Under the pieces are notes generated by a model. That model did no database searches and had not been told where the DNA came from. It saw nothing but the letters and a program-made list of their open reading frames with translations. From Ottelia alismoides (Eukaryota > Streptophyta > Magnoliopsida > Alismatales > Hydrocharitaceae), in assembly GCA_037367405.1 (NCBI GenBank), contig JAZKJV010002318.1, forward strand, positions 80,001-144,000: a DNA stretch of 64,000 nt, given 5' to 3'. The first letter of the stretch is position 1. Each line of letters opens with the position of its first letter. The position numbers and the translations under genes were made by a program. This document shows positions 47,229-59,517 of this stretch, one piece after another.

Positions 47229-49286
47229 TGTCGATTCATGGATGGTTTAGTCGGGACTTCGTCGATGCCCACATCGATTCCATAGACTCAACATTGTCAA
47301 TAATTCGAGGCGTTTCCCGAGAACTCGGTCCGAACCTTGTGGGTCGATCTTCAGACTCCATGTTTTCTTTCCCTCTCCTTTGACCACCCAATAAACCAGG
47401 ACCACTCTTGTCCCACATTCGTCGTTGTGAATGGGAGTTAATTTCAGTCTACATATTTTCGCCATTCACGGCACTCTGGGATTGACCCTAATCTCATATT
47501 CATTTTGGCAGCCGGGATTCACTTTCAAGTGGTCTGATTGGGATTCTTTCAATTTCATATAGAAGCCAACCCCAGTCCTGGATCCCAACACAGAATTCAT
47601 CTCCTCTGACTCAGACCCAGAGATGGCACCTCAGGGAAAAGGGAAAGGACAACAACCTCCACAGATGGAGCTGGGTCAAGGACCTGACCAGAACCAAGTC
47701 AACACTCAGTTGCGGGCTTCTATACATGCCATACAACAGCAACTGACAGAGCATGCTCTTGTTTAGACAACTTTTCAAGACATGCTGAACGACCTATGGA
47801 ATAGACCAGCAACATGAGGAAGAGGAGACTGATCCCGTGATGACCCTAACGAAGAAGAACCTGAACCTGAGAGGCAGAAAATCACACTAAAAGAGACATA
47901 TAATCCTGGAGACAGGCAGATGACCGAGTGGATCCTCATTCCACCGGTGCATGCTCACCTCGAGCTCAAGCCCCAGTTTCTTGCTCTTCTGCCAAATTTT
48001 CATGGGAACACCAACGAGGATCCATACATCCACCTACAAAAGTTCTCATGCATCTGTCGAACTACCCACTACCCCAGTGTTCCCGTAAACGTAGTGAAGA
48101 TGATGGTGTTCCCCTTCAGCTTGCAAGACAAGGCCCTATACTGGGTCAATCATTTGGAAAGGTTGTGATGACTTGGGAGGATCTGAAATCTACATTCCTT
48201 CACAAGTTCAACCCTCTCGGGCGGCTCAACCAGATGCGAGCCATGATTACCAGCTTCTCTCAGGCCACCCACAAAACTATCCATGAAGACTGGGAGCGAT
48301 TCACGGACCTATAGGAGAAGTGTCCCCATCATGAGATACTGAAGACCAGCCTGGTCCAACATTTTTTCAGGGTCTTGAACGTAGAGAGCCAAAGGCTAGT
48401 AGACATTGCATGCGGGGGTCTCACTTCAACAGGGATGAAGATTTAGTATGGCAGATTTTTGAAGAAATTGCCAAAGGAGAGGCCACCCTATCTTCATCAC
48501 ACACATATCAGAGACAGCTACAGATCCTCCAAAAGACAGTGCACATGGTAGCAGTCAGAGAGGCAGGGAAAGATGAAAGCTCCAACCTTAGTATCATCGG
48601 GTGCTATCTTTCAAAGGTTGCCATTATTGAGAAGCGATCACCGGATCTTGAGAAGCTCGTTGTGATCGAACAAAGGACTCAAAACTTGGACAAGCTGGAG
48701 CAGATCACCAAGCAGTTGGAGTTGCTGGTGAGCGCTATTAGCGTTGTTTAGTAGGAGACACCATCTTCAGAGACTCCTACTGAGAAGAAAGACAAGACAT
48801 CACTACCATATCAGCCTAAGCTGAGTCAACAGCCATCAGACATCAAATAGGTATACTACGTGCAGGCGCCCGAGCTGGGCCTGCCGCAACAGTAGATGGT
48901 GGTTTATCAGCCACACTTCCTTCCACCTTCGGATCTAGCATTTCCACCTCAATCACTGATTCAGGAAGTCAACGGTGTGCAGAGCAATGATGCGCAACCG
49001 ACCCACCCTACGAGCAACATCAAGGTCATCCATCAGCCAATCGGCCTTACCACCAACCTCAGGGTGGTCGATTTGGACAGTCCTTCTAACCTTAGCCTTA
49101 GTTCCAGCATCACCAGTCTCCACAGTATCAAGGCAATTAGAGACAAACACAGCAGCACCCTCAGGCGCCATATTGCCACCGACAGTGTATCATCAGTACA
49201 AGGCTGAACAACAACAGTATCCGCCTCTTCCATATCCTCAGTATCAACTTCTTCCTCCTCCATATCCTCTGATAGGACACGACATG
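47229..49286 (+). pseudogene. gag: gag of element F (decayed, truncated)
   Basis: A plausible start is ATG at 47229. A better preserved stretch begins at 47623 (MAPQGKGKGQQPPQM). Several stops interrupt it between 47760 and 47830, after which the same frame gives the gag domain: LLPNFHGNTNEDPYIHLQKF and PFSLQDKALYWVNHLERL. A shift near 48165 moves reading to another frame (FNPLGRLNQMRAMITSF), with more shifts after that. A Gln/Pro-rich tail ends near 49286, where sequence switches abruptly to a gag on the other strand. No protease or reverse transcriptase follows, so pol is lost. Confidence 0.82.
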
Positions 49287-50311
49287 GGGTGAGGGCTTCC
49301 CCTGAGTGTAGAGACGGGTCTGGGACATGACGGTGCAGTTCTCGACCATCTCCTCATATATGTCTCAGACCTGGTCTTCATTCTTAGTGAAGTAGGAGCC
49401 CCCACAAGAAGTGCTCACAAGCCCCTGTAGCTCGATGTCAGCCAACAAAAGAAACTCTGCACTAAGTTGGGCTTGGAGATGTCATGGTGTTGACACCGGT
49501 CAATGAGCTCTCGGAAGCGGTCCCATGCCTCATGGAATTGCTCGTTGGGAAGCATGGAGAAGTTGTTGATCAAAGATCAAGCTGCATTCATCTGGCCGAG
49601 TGGATAGTACTTGTTCAAGTACTCGGTCTGCAGTTGTTCCCACGAAGTGACGTATCTTCCTAAATGCTTCAGCCAATAGGTTGTTCTGTCGACTAGGGAG
49701 AAAGGGAATGCCATCATCTTGATGGTGTCCTCGTCCACGTATCTGTCGTGGACCGTTCTACAGATCATCTCGAATTCTTGAAGATACGGATGCAGCTCCT
49801 CGGTGGCAAGCCCATGGAACTTTGGCAACAACTGAAGCGTCTGCTGGGGGAGCTTGAAATCTCCCAAGATCGCTGGAAGCTGAATCCAACGATGTGTAAG
49901 AGTTGCTTCAGCTTCGATCACCTGTCCCAGTCTAGCCGTTAATTCTGGATTAAGTTGTTCGGCTTTAGCCAGCCGGGCTAAGACTTGAATCATCGGGTCC
50001 TCTCTGTTTTCCTCCTCTTCAGGGTTTTTCTTCGGCATTGTGTCCTCTGGTCCTGGGAAATGGAAATGGTCTAGGTTAGAGGACAAATCAAGGAAGTGAT
50101 TCTTACCTAGACGATGGTCTTCCTCGGTAAGCTCAGAGGAAAGGAAAGGGTTGGCTTGAGAGTAACCACCTTGGGTGTGAGGGATCCAGATTTCAATAAG
50201 GTCATGAGTTCTGGGTGGTCCAAGTTGCGCTTGGTCTGGTGAAGATGAGTTTCTTGGGGGGCTCAAAGAGAGATTGACGAATAAGGAGTCAATATCCACC
50301 CAGTCACTCAT
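49287..50311 (-). pseudogene. gag: gag of element G (truncated)
   Basis: Read on the minus strand from 50311 (MSDWVDIDSLFVNLSLSPP), a 244-codon frame covers the N-terminal part and the first half of the gag domain: LLPKFHGLATEELHPYLQEF and PFSLVDRTTYWLKHLGRY. It ends at TGA near 49577, where B has arginine in NAARAMI, consistent with CGA to TGA. Homology continues in frame through LPNEQFHEAWDRFRELIDR and then, with shifts and a W-to-stop change, to about 49287. It is a different gag family from F. Its pol is absent, cut off at the junction with F. Confidence 0.85.
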
Positions 50312-51356
50312 CTTGGAATGGCAAGAAGAATGGAAGTTCTTAGTGAGGATAGAATTTTACTCCTACCTGAAGCAAGCAATTCGATCCAGACCTTGAGGTT
50401 TCACACTCAACACGGTGAAGGACCCGAAATCGAGTCCAATTAGTCTGGTTGATTTTAAGTGTGAATTTTCAAGCAAAATATCAAGGAGTTACGCGGCCTA
50501 TAGGGAAGTCGGCTCAGAGCCGGATGCGTCTTCCCTGTTTAACCTGTCTCCTAAGATACCGTCGGTCCTTCCTTTCTTCGCTCCTATCCCAAGTTGATGG
50601 ATTCAAAGACCTGCCCCTATCTACCTGCAAGCAGGTGGAGGCTGACAAGGCCGGAACTTCACCCCAGGGGTTATTGGCAACTTGTTGTGAAGTACATCAA
50701 TTTCGCTCCTATCTACCTGAGACAGGCGGAGGATACTTGGTACTAGTCAATGAACCTTAATAATTCAACTTGTGATATTTGCTAGGATCAGTCGGAATGT
50801 GATACGGAAGGTGGGGATTTGGGCTCTGCCTTAAGGTGTTCACACACACTCAAGTACCCTCATTTAGCCTGAAAACAAGGTCGGGGATTAATCTCCCACA
50901 AGAAGAAGTTCTGATTTTATTGATTTTTTTGGTCAATAATGTTAGCAGTCCCGATTTTAAGTTAAGTTATCACTTTGTTAAGTCCAATCCACACAGCACG
51001 CCTATCGTCCAATCCCAATTTCCTTTTACTTAAGTTTGAAAAACTGAGAGAGAGAAATCGAGAAAAGCCGATGCACGAAAATCAATGATGCTCACGCTGA
51101 GTGAAGAATACTTACAGTGATCCCTTCGCTTTTTTATGCAGGATGTAAAACAGAATTGAAAGCTTTTATACTACATGCAAATGCAGACGACGAAATCTGC
51201 TCCTAGACAAGCAGTTCTATTAGCGAGTGAAGCATAGGTTGATTTGACTAGATCTGTTGTCTAAGTGCATCTTTTAAGTGTAATGTGTGGTCATAAAGAA
51301 TTACGAGCACAAGCAAATCCTAGAGTGGCTCGAGGAGCCGCTAGTGCAAGCCTAGG
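50312..51356 (-). other. Element G leader (partial)
   Basis: This non-coding stretch upstream of the G gag resembles other leaders in general layout. It is cut at 51356/51357 by the insertion of element E, so G's PBS and LTR would lie beyond E and outside the window. Confidence 0.6.
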
Positions 51357-54300
51357 TGATGAATACTCATTCATCACTCTTTATTCTTATATTTTAACTA
51401 CAAAAGCCTTTGCAAATGCATGTATATAGTTGTAAATAGAAATAATTACCAAAAGCATGCATTGTGTAAAAATCTATAATTAGCATGTTTTTGTGCAAAA
51501 ATAAAAGAATAAAGATTAAAAAGAAAAAGAGGGAAATATTTAGAATAAATATTGAGCAACCTAACCCAAGGGAGGGCTCAGCATGGGCCTGACCGCATAA
51601 AAGCCAAAGTAGAGGGAGATAGGGGCTCATGTGTGTAAATATTTATGTAAATAAAATAAAAGTATTTTCCTCACAAAAATAGACTCAAATTAGTTTATAA
51701 ATAGTTGTAGATATTTCTAAATATAAAATCAATATAAAAATATATAAATTAAAAAGAAAACAAAAACTCCACTTGTGTATAGTCACCTTGTATATAGACC
51801 ATCCACATATTTATTTAGCTTTGTAAATAAATAAAATTAATTTCCAAAATTTTTGTAAATATTCTATATTATATAGTATAAATAAATAAAATATAAACAA
51901 TTAAAACAAAAACAAAATAAAAATAACAAAATTAAAAACATAAAAATATATTGTAAATATACCATGTATATGAATGTATATATGTATTTATTTCACATAT
52001 GTATATAAATAATAAAAATAAAATAAAAATATATTTTTTTATGATATAAATAAAATATAAAATGGGAATAAAAATGTATAAAAATAACAATTAAAAATCA
52101 AAAATTAAAAAAACCTATATATTGTATATATACCTATATATGAACCTACTATGTACATACCCTATTTTCACTTTGAAAAATTAATTAAAAATCACAAAAA
52201 AATAGAAAAAAATAAAATAAAAATATTTCATATTTTGACTTTCCCTTAATTCGGCCATTTTCTATGCTTAATTTCATTTTCAAAAACCAGCCACGTGGCC
52301 GCTTCCTACTGGTCCTGGGATTGTTGACCACCCGGTCAACTACCCCCCCCCCCCCAGGACCACTTCCCACGGATTTAGGCGCCCGACCTGACTTCTACCC
52401 ATTTTAGCGCCTAAACCCGATACCCTATAACCTAAACCCCGGGTCCGACTCCTTCACGACACACCCGAGACCCTCGCCGGAGCCTCTACCTCGGGATCCG
52501 CACGCTCGATCGCCCTACCCGCGCCTGTCTTCCCGGACCCTCCACCATATATATTCTCAGCTCCGCCACCTCAAAGCTCATCTTTGGCCACTCGATTCCA
52601 CCTCCCGTGAGCTCCATTGCGTAGGCGAGAATGACAGCTTGTCCCCCGTGGTGTCGAAGCGAGGAGAGGGAGCGAGACCACTGATCTGGCGAAGCTTCGC
52701 CGCCTTGCTCCGCCACCAGCAGGAGCTCGAGCCTCGGAGGGAGACGCTCCTCGAGGCGACGACCCAGAGCTGCGCAAGCTCATCCCTAGTCTCACCGTCC
52801 ACCCAGGTAGCCCTGTCGTTCTTTCTTTTTTTTCAATTTGTAGTTTCCCCCAAATCGCCGCTCCGCCGTCCATCGTCGATTCCGTCCGCATCCGATCACT
52901 ATCTGACCATCAGGCTTCGCCATAGCCTCCGCCTTCCTCCCGCGCATCTTCTCCGCATACCCATTCAACCCAGCTCGCACCGGAGCTGGGAGTCGAGCTC
53001 CTCCGTCTACCCCCCTCGCCGGAGCTCGTCCATATCGCCCCATAGACCACCTCCATCCGCCTAACCGGGTCGAGGCATTTTGCCCTTGACCTGTGAGTCT
53101 CTTGGTCTACTTTGCATGTGCTTCCAAGCCCGTCTGAGGGGTTGGGTCATTCAGACCAGGAGCTCGTCCTCCGCCGACCTCGCCGGAGCCCTCCAGGGCT
53201 CGGCTGGATCATCGGAGTTCACCAGCAGCTGCGGGACGTCATCGCGGAGCTTCTCCGACCTTCACGAGCAGCAGGGGAGGTCCACAGCGCACGCACGAGG
53301 CCGGCGAACTTCGCCGGCCAACTGTTCTTCCGGTATCTTCCCCGACCGTCCGATCATCGTCGTCCTCCAGTTTTCATCTGGGTCGTTCATTCCCGGAGGA
53401 GCAGTCACCGTCAGATCTTGGAGCGGTGATCTGGACCGCCCGTTGCACGAGAGGATTAGCCACCCACGCCCGTCACCGTTGGATCCCCCACGTGGCAATC
53501 CCTCTGTTGTCTGATCGCATCGAGGACCCCAGCTTTGGAGCGACCCCCGATCTCCACCGTTCGAAGCTCCACGTGGCGCCCATCCTGCGGTCCGCCTTAA
53601 TAAAGGGTAAATTACCCTTAGGCCCTCCTGTTTCTTTTATTTAGCATTTAGTTCTGTAAATAGTTTAGATAGTTGTTTAGTTTTTGGGATATTTGCATAG
53701 AGGACCCCGTGCTTGTTTCTATTTGCTGATATGCCCCTGTGTATGGTCCGACACGTGCTTCGACACGTGATTGTCTGGGTGTTTTGCATTTTATGCCCTT
53801 GTAGTTTTGAAAGTTATCAATTGAATGAAAGTTTCTGAAATATTGCATTTATACCCCTGTGCGTAGAATAATTGAGCATGTGCGGATATTTTTGGGTATT
53901 TTGCGGATAAGTCCCTGGGCTTTTGGTACCTGTTACCAAATAGCCCTCGGAACTTACTTTTATTACATTTGGGTCCCTGAGTGCCCCAGACATGCGCGAC
54001 GCACGTGTTTTGCTGGGTTAATTGCACCAGACCCCCCAGGACTTCGGGTATTTGCACGTAGGTCCCTGTGCACAGTGCCCCCTCTTTATTTTTTAATAAA
54101 ATAGCAAATCACCTCCAAATTTGATGAAAATTGGATACATGGCTCCTTCCATGTTGTAAAATTTTCCATAAAATTTGGAGACATTTTAGACACTGTTTGG
54201 TATTTTTAGAAATTCAAAAACCTCTATTTTCGTTACTGTCTAACTTTAAAAAGCACAAAAAAATATTAAATCATATCTAAAAATTCCAAAAAATTTGTCT

Positions 54301-55034
54301 ATTGTTTGTTTTGTCTAGCTTGATTTTCTAGCCAACTTTGGCTATTTTTCATTACTGAAAACCACTAAAAATTGAAAACACTTAAAAACTTATAAAAATT
54401 CTAATAATTAAACCAAAAACCCAAAAATAATAATCTAGGTGCCTAAATTTTCCTTGTTTTATTCTATTTACAGGAAAATTACCTCCCAGCTAATTAGGGG
54501 CTTCTAGATATTTTATCTAGGTCCTTTTAGCTCAGCTGGACAGTACCTACATTTTCAGTCACTGTTTGATTTTTAGGAAATTAAATAAATATCAGAAAAA
54601 TCCCAAAAATTTTTCAAAAACACTAATACTTAAAAAACACATAAAAATATTTTTGTTTGAATTTTTGGTTGATTTTTAGTGTATTTAATAATTTGTTGAA
54701 TTGTGTAGTTCCTTAGCTTTTATTATTTTCTTAATTCATTAAAACTCCAAAAAAAATATAAAATATTCAAAAACCACCAAAAACAACTCTTTTATTTCTG
54801 TTTATTTCCTTTTTGACTACTTTATAGGCCGAGAGGCCAACCCGTGCTCCTTGTGTTCGACCCTGGTCGCTATACCAGGTTAAATTAATAGCAAGACCGC
54901 TATTTCGTATTTTGATTGATTTTCATCTATGTGGTGGTCTCTTTTTCTTGATCGACACATCTAAGTGACTGAGGTCGCAACGACCATCTCAGAGATACCT
55001 GATTGCCTTAGTCGCTTGGATTTTCGTGCCATCA
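51357..55034 (+). repeat. Element E, 5' LTR (3678 bp)
   Basis: It starts TGATGAATACTCATTCATCA (an 8-bp terminal palindrome) and ends GTGCCATCA just before a PBS. The AT-rich U3 runs to about 52260, a GC-rich block lies at 52280-53600, then many units of the type 'ATTTGCA...GGTCCCTG' (53650-54080) and an A/T-rich stretch. A 13-base C-run lies near 52345. Frames in the GC block (52639-53064, 53080-53514) have no recognised domain. Confidence 0.9.
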
Positions 55035-55037
55035 AAA

Positions 55038-55055
55038 TGGCGCCGTTGCCGGGGA
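55038..55055 (+). promoter_or_regulatory. Primer-binding site, tRNA-Asp (element E)
   Basis: TGGCGCCGTTGCCGGGGA is identical to the site in element B, here three bases after the LTR end. Confidence 0.94.
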
Positions 55056-56270
55056 GCACGACTTAGTAGTTTTTATTTTTGCTTTATTTTTGTTTTCGCG
55101 GCTCTTTCAAAGCTCGCGGCTTTTCCGCGGCTTTTTGTTTATATTTTATTTTTGTTTTATTTTGTTTTATTTTCTTCTCTTTTATTTTTGTTTTTGTTTG
55201 ATTTTTGTTTGTTTATTTTATTTTGCATTTTTACATATATACCCTCATTTTCCTTTCATTTATTTTTCATTTATTATTTGATTATTTTTATTTGGTCTGA
55301 CCACTTGTCTCTTTTCTTGCGAGGGCCCGAGGACCGAGGCAGCCGATTTCGAGAAGATGACGCAACCGCGAGACTCGGAGGCGGCTCCTTTCTTTACGGA
55401 GCCGCAGGAGAGAGCGAGAGAGAGTTGAGTGGGAGAGGTTTTATTTTTATTTTTATTTCATTATTATTGTAATAATACAGGTACTCAGAGACTTGAACTG
55501 TGGACTTGATTGGCTTAGCGGGTTTGTTTTGCCGAGCACCGGTGTGCTCGGGGGACCCTTAGGATTTTCGCGGTTTTCTCGCGGTTTTGGTTTTCTTTTT
55601 TACTTTTTACTGCCTTTGACGGTTTTGCGGTTTTTCATCGAGCCCCTAGACTTAGGATTTTCTACTTGCTTGTGCCGTAATTAGTAGGGTCTCTACACTT
55701 AATTATCTACATGTTCCTATAGTGCGCTTAATTGGACCTATTAATAATCCATTAATAAAAATAACTGATTCATCTCCTTCGTAGCCTACGTGCCGCAGCC
55801 TGCCCTGTAAAGCGCTTTCTCCTACCCCCGATTTGTCGGGTAGAGGAGGGGTAGGCCAAGACCGGACCCTTTGGCTTGGAGGTCGGTGACCAGTTAGACG
55901 GTTCTGCGAGTAGACTTGCTCATTTAGGACTCGGTTTTCATCGCTGCATCATTTAGGTAGTTTATTTTCTGTCTTTAAATTCTGTGCGGATCACTTGCAT
56001 GTAGAGTGCTGGAGGCAAGGTACGCATTTCTATCTCAGCATGCATCATTGATTTCATCGTGCATCGGCTTTTTCGTCTTCTCCCCCCTGTTTTGGATTAA
56101 ATAATCAGGGGAAACCGAAAAATTCGTTAGGCCTTTGTTTTTATTGAAAAAAAATTAAAAAGAAAAACCATAAAATTGGGACTGCTAAAACTATTGACCC
56201 TAAAAGACACTTGACGAGTCCGTAAAAGCCGCGTTAAGAAGTTATTTTTAATCTTTGTTCGCGGTACTAA
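55056..56270 (+). other. Element E 5' leader (interrupted)
   Basis: This non-coding leader is homologous to those of B and C: TTGCGAGGGCCCGAGGACCG near 55317, AATAATACAGGTAC near 55470 and GGGACTGCTAA near 56178. Element D cuts it at 56270/56271; E's gag-pol would lie beyond the right edge. The U/F-rich frame at 55026-55472 reflects T-rich leader DNA, not a gene. Confidence 0.78.
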
Positions 56271-59200
56271 TGATGTGTCGTTCGTTGTAGGCGGCGATCG
56301 GAAACAGTCAAAAAAATAACCACAATTTTTAATCAAATTTAATCAAATGGTTTTTATGTTTATTTTACTTGGGCAAGTCTCAAGGTCGATCTCAAGGAGG
56401 CAAAGGAACAACCTAGAGTTGTGTCTATCCAATTTTGAGTTCGGTTTTCAAGGCGGTCTTTTTTTGGAATTTTTCAATGCAATATGAGATGCAAAATGCA
56501 AGTTCGGCCTATTTTAGGGACTAAAATGTAAATTTCAATCAAACGACGTCCGAAAAATACGAACCTTGGCCACAATGTAAATGACGATGAAATGAGTGCA
56601 CTGTAATTTTTTTGGAATTTTTAGATGCAATATAAATTTTTTATGAATTTTTAAATGCAAACAAATTAATTTTCAATATTTAATTTTAATAAATATTAAA
56701 CCTACTTATTTTCGAGAACTAAAATTTTCTAAGATCTATCACTAGGTAATGGATCTTAGGAAAAATCCTACACCTCAAAAATGTGGGATTTAATACCTAT
56801 TATAAATAAAATAGTGAAATATGCAAAATGATTTTTACAGAGCAAAGCATGCATGCAAATGCAATGATTTTTGGGCACAATGTTAACCAAAATAATCTCT
56901 ACACTACATGATTTTTCGGAGATTTTTAGAGCAATGGTTAATTTACTATGAATTTCAGAGCACAGATTGGGCAAAATATTCCAATTTTCACAAAACAATT
57001 ATTTATTAATTAACCGTAAAGCACAAAAATATTCGCGACATGTCAAAATGTAGAGAATTAAAAGATGAACAAAATGCTATTTTTAAATAAATAAAATGAT
57101 GTCTAGAATAGGTTCAAAGCAGAGGGGGAACACAGGGTTATAAATGCAATTAGAATATAAATAAAATAAATAAAAAATGTGCAGACAGGGACCTAAGATT
57201 AATTACCGAAGATTCTAGGATGGAGCTGCAAATTGTCCAAGGGTCACGTGCGATGCACGTGACACCTGTATGGCGGGGACTGCGATGCGAATATTGGAAC
57301 CTCCGGGGGTGGAATGCAATTGACCCAGCGGGTCACGTGCAGATCACGTGACCCCTGGGGATGAAGGGACGTCCCCCACGCACGTGCGAAGCACGTGCTG
57401 GGGTCTCGGGCTCCGAGCCCGGCTGCTGTGGCCTGTGGAGTGGCGGAGGGAGCTCGCCGCCTCCCTTTATCGTCGGTGGCGAGGCGGAAGGGGGCCTGCT
57501 CGTCGGTCGTCCTCTGGTTGGCGGTGAAGACTGTCGGCGAGGAGGAGCTGAAGTCGGCGACGGGCGGCGTTGTCGATGGTCGGGGAGCGAAGGTCGATGG
57601 CGAAGCCGGTGAAGCGGTGGACGGTGCCACTCCTGGTGGAGCTTGGCTGTGCGGCAGATGAAGCTGATCGAGGCGTGGAAGCTCCATTTGAAGGCGCTGC
57701 TCCTGTGCGGCTGGTGGCGAGGCGGAGACGACGGATGGTGATGGCGGGGCTTCGTGAGAAGCTTGGGGATGCTGCCGGAGAAGACGATGGTGTGTTGATG
57801 GCGGAGAAGAAGACGTTGGTCGTAGGCGGTGTTGTGGCGGCGGAGGTGAACGGGGAATTCGTGGCGCGGCGGTGTAGCTGGAGGCGAAGTCGTCGCGCGT
57901 CGGAGTCGATGACGGCGAGTTACGGTGATCGGGGCGGCGAAGTTTAAGGTGGAGTCTCGCGCGGAGACGTGGATGGAAAAAGGTGGAGCTTGCGGTAGAT
58001 CTCGATGGGCGGAGTAGCGGAGGTGAGGATAGATAGAGAGAGAGAGAGAAAGAAAGATGACCTGAGGAGGGGCTCGACGGCGAGGGGTGGCCGGAGCGAG
58101 GCGGCAGGAACGGAGGCAGCACCGCGACGAGGAGCTGGGGCTTCTCGGATCACGCCGGTGCTGAGGGCTGTCACCACCTGCAGATGTGGATCGGCAGATG
58201 CTTGGACTGGGGGGCGGCCGGGGTTCTTTTATAGAGAGAGAGGGAGGCGGCGGCCGCGAGGATATCGGGTGGCAGTTGGGCGGTCAACGGGCGATGGCTG
58301 CGGAGATATCGGGGGAGGGCCGGTGCGGGGAAGGCGGTGGTGGTTGGAGAGATCTGCGGAGGAGGAGGAGCGGAGGGTGCAAGGTTGAGGGAGACGAGCA
58401 GTGGCCGTTCGATCAAGCGAGATCGAACGGCCTCGCTCATGCCACGTGGCGAAGAGGGTGAGAGTGCGGGGCACGTGCGGAGCACGTGCCTGTGTGGCAC
58501 GTGCCACGTACGTGCGTGGCTTTTAATTAATATATATATATATTTTTAAAAAACGAGATTTAAAAAGGCGAAAAATAGCTGACACGTGGCGGCCTCTGGG
58601 GCTGCCACGTGTCAGCACCAGAAAATTCGAAAAAAAAATCATTTTGTAAAATCAAAAAGAAATAGCAAATGACCTCGGATCGAAAAAGTTCCTTCACGAA
58701 AAATGCTCGTCTCGACGAGATCTACAACTTTCATGAAGACATCAAAGCCAAATTCAGTCAAATGTGAAAAGTGAATTTTTGGGGTATCCCATGTACATAG
58801 AATACCTTGATTTTTGGTTTTTCTATTTTTTTGTCATTTTTAAAACAAGATAAAAAAACGAGAAAATCTGGAAAACTCAAAGATAAATAAAAGGCACCTA
58901 ATTCTAATTTTTTTTGGATTTTTATTAATGAAGAAAATAAGTACATAAAATATAGGTCAGAAAAACCACGAAAATATACAATGTGCAAAACAGGCCCAAA
59001 ACCCAACTTTCGCATACGAGCTCCGATTCACTTGAACTTGGTCTTGTTTTGAAGGTAATTGAATGTGCATTAGTTCAAAAGTGAGTAGGATCAAATCGGA
59101 CACTGGATGGGGAAGATATGTGGCTTTTAGTCTGAAAATCCTGAAACAAGGGTTTGGGTTTTTGGTCCATTTACCAGGGTTCATTATTTTTTTGTATTTT

Positions 59201-59481
59201 TTTATTTATTCTTGCTAGTGATGTGTACACAGTGGAAGTGGGTTTGTGGTATTCGGTGTTAGCATGGAGGAGTTAAAAATAGGAGAAGTTAAGCTATTTA
59301 CATGCCATTTTTGGCTTGGATTTTTGGCTTCTTATTTTATGCATAAATTAATGCTAAAATGCGATTCTTATGAAATCATGCCTGAATGCTAATTATGTGA
59401 AATAAATGCAGAAATGCAGTTGATTTTGAGGGACTTGAGCTTAATTAATGAGACTTAGAGTGATGAATCCGAGATTCATCA
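56271..59481 (-). repeat. Element D, 3' LTR (3211 bp)
   Basis: On the minus strand it starts TGATGAATCTCGGATTCATC at 59481, next to a PPT, and most likely ends CACATCA at 56271. I chose that end because it has the terminal CA of the other LTRs, and the stretch before it (GATCGACCTTGAGACTTGCC near 56380) matches the U5 of A. It has a GC-rich block (57250-58520), four paired CACGTG palindromes, and the word ATCTACAACTTTCATG near 58720, which is flanked by CTCGTCTCGACGAG as in A. Frames such as 57244-58122 lie in the GC block and lack a recognised domain. Confidence 0.82.
57243..57263. promoter_or_regulatory. Paired G-box palindromes in LTR D
   Basis: GTCACGTGC / GCACGTGAC has 9-bp arms and a 3-base spacer. 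Further pairs lie at 57331-57353 (GGTCACGTG / CACGTGACC), 57380-57398 (GCACGTGC / GCACGTGC) and 58470-58490 (GGCACGTGC / GCACGTGCC). A regulatory role is inferred. Confidence 0.6.
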
Positions 59482-59517
59482 TCCCCCTATACTTAAACCA
59501 TGCTCGTCCCTGAGCAT
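59482..59517 (-). promoter_or_regulatory. Polypurine tract with upstream hairpin (element D)
   Basis: On the minus strand, TTAAGTATAGGGGGA lies directly before the LTR start. Just upstream are arms ATGCTCA / CGAGCAT with loop GGGA (one mismatch), at 59500-59517. Confidence 0.88.

Noticed and set aside
52639..53514. Two open frames of about 140 codons in LTR E
   Set aside because: They are in the GC-rich block of an LTR, with no domain and no conservation seen in other LTR types.
55026..55472. A phenylalanine-rich open frame in the E leader
   Set aside because: It starts at the PBS and is driven by T-rich non-coding leader sequence shared with elements where it is not open.
57244..58122. A 292-codon proline/serine-rich open frame on the minus strand
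   Set aside because: It lies within LTR D and is low-complexity, with several equally long frames on the other strand.
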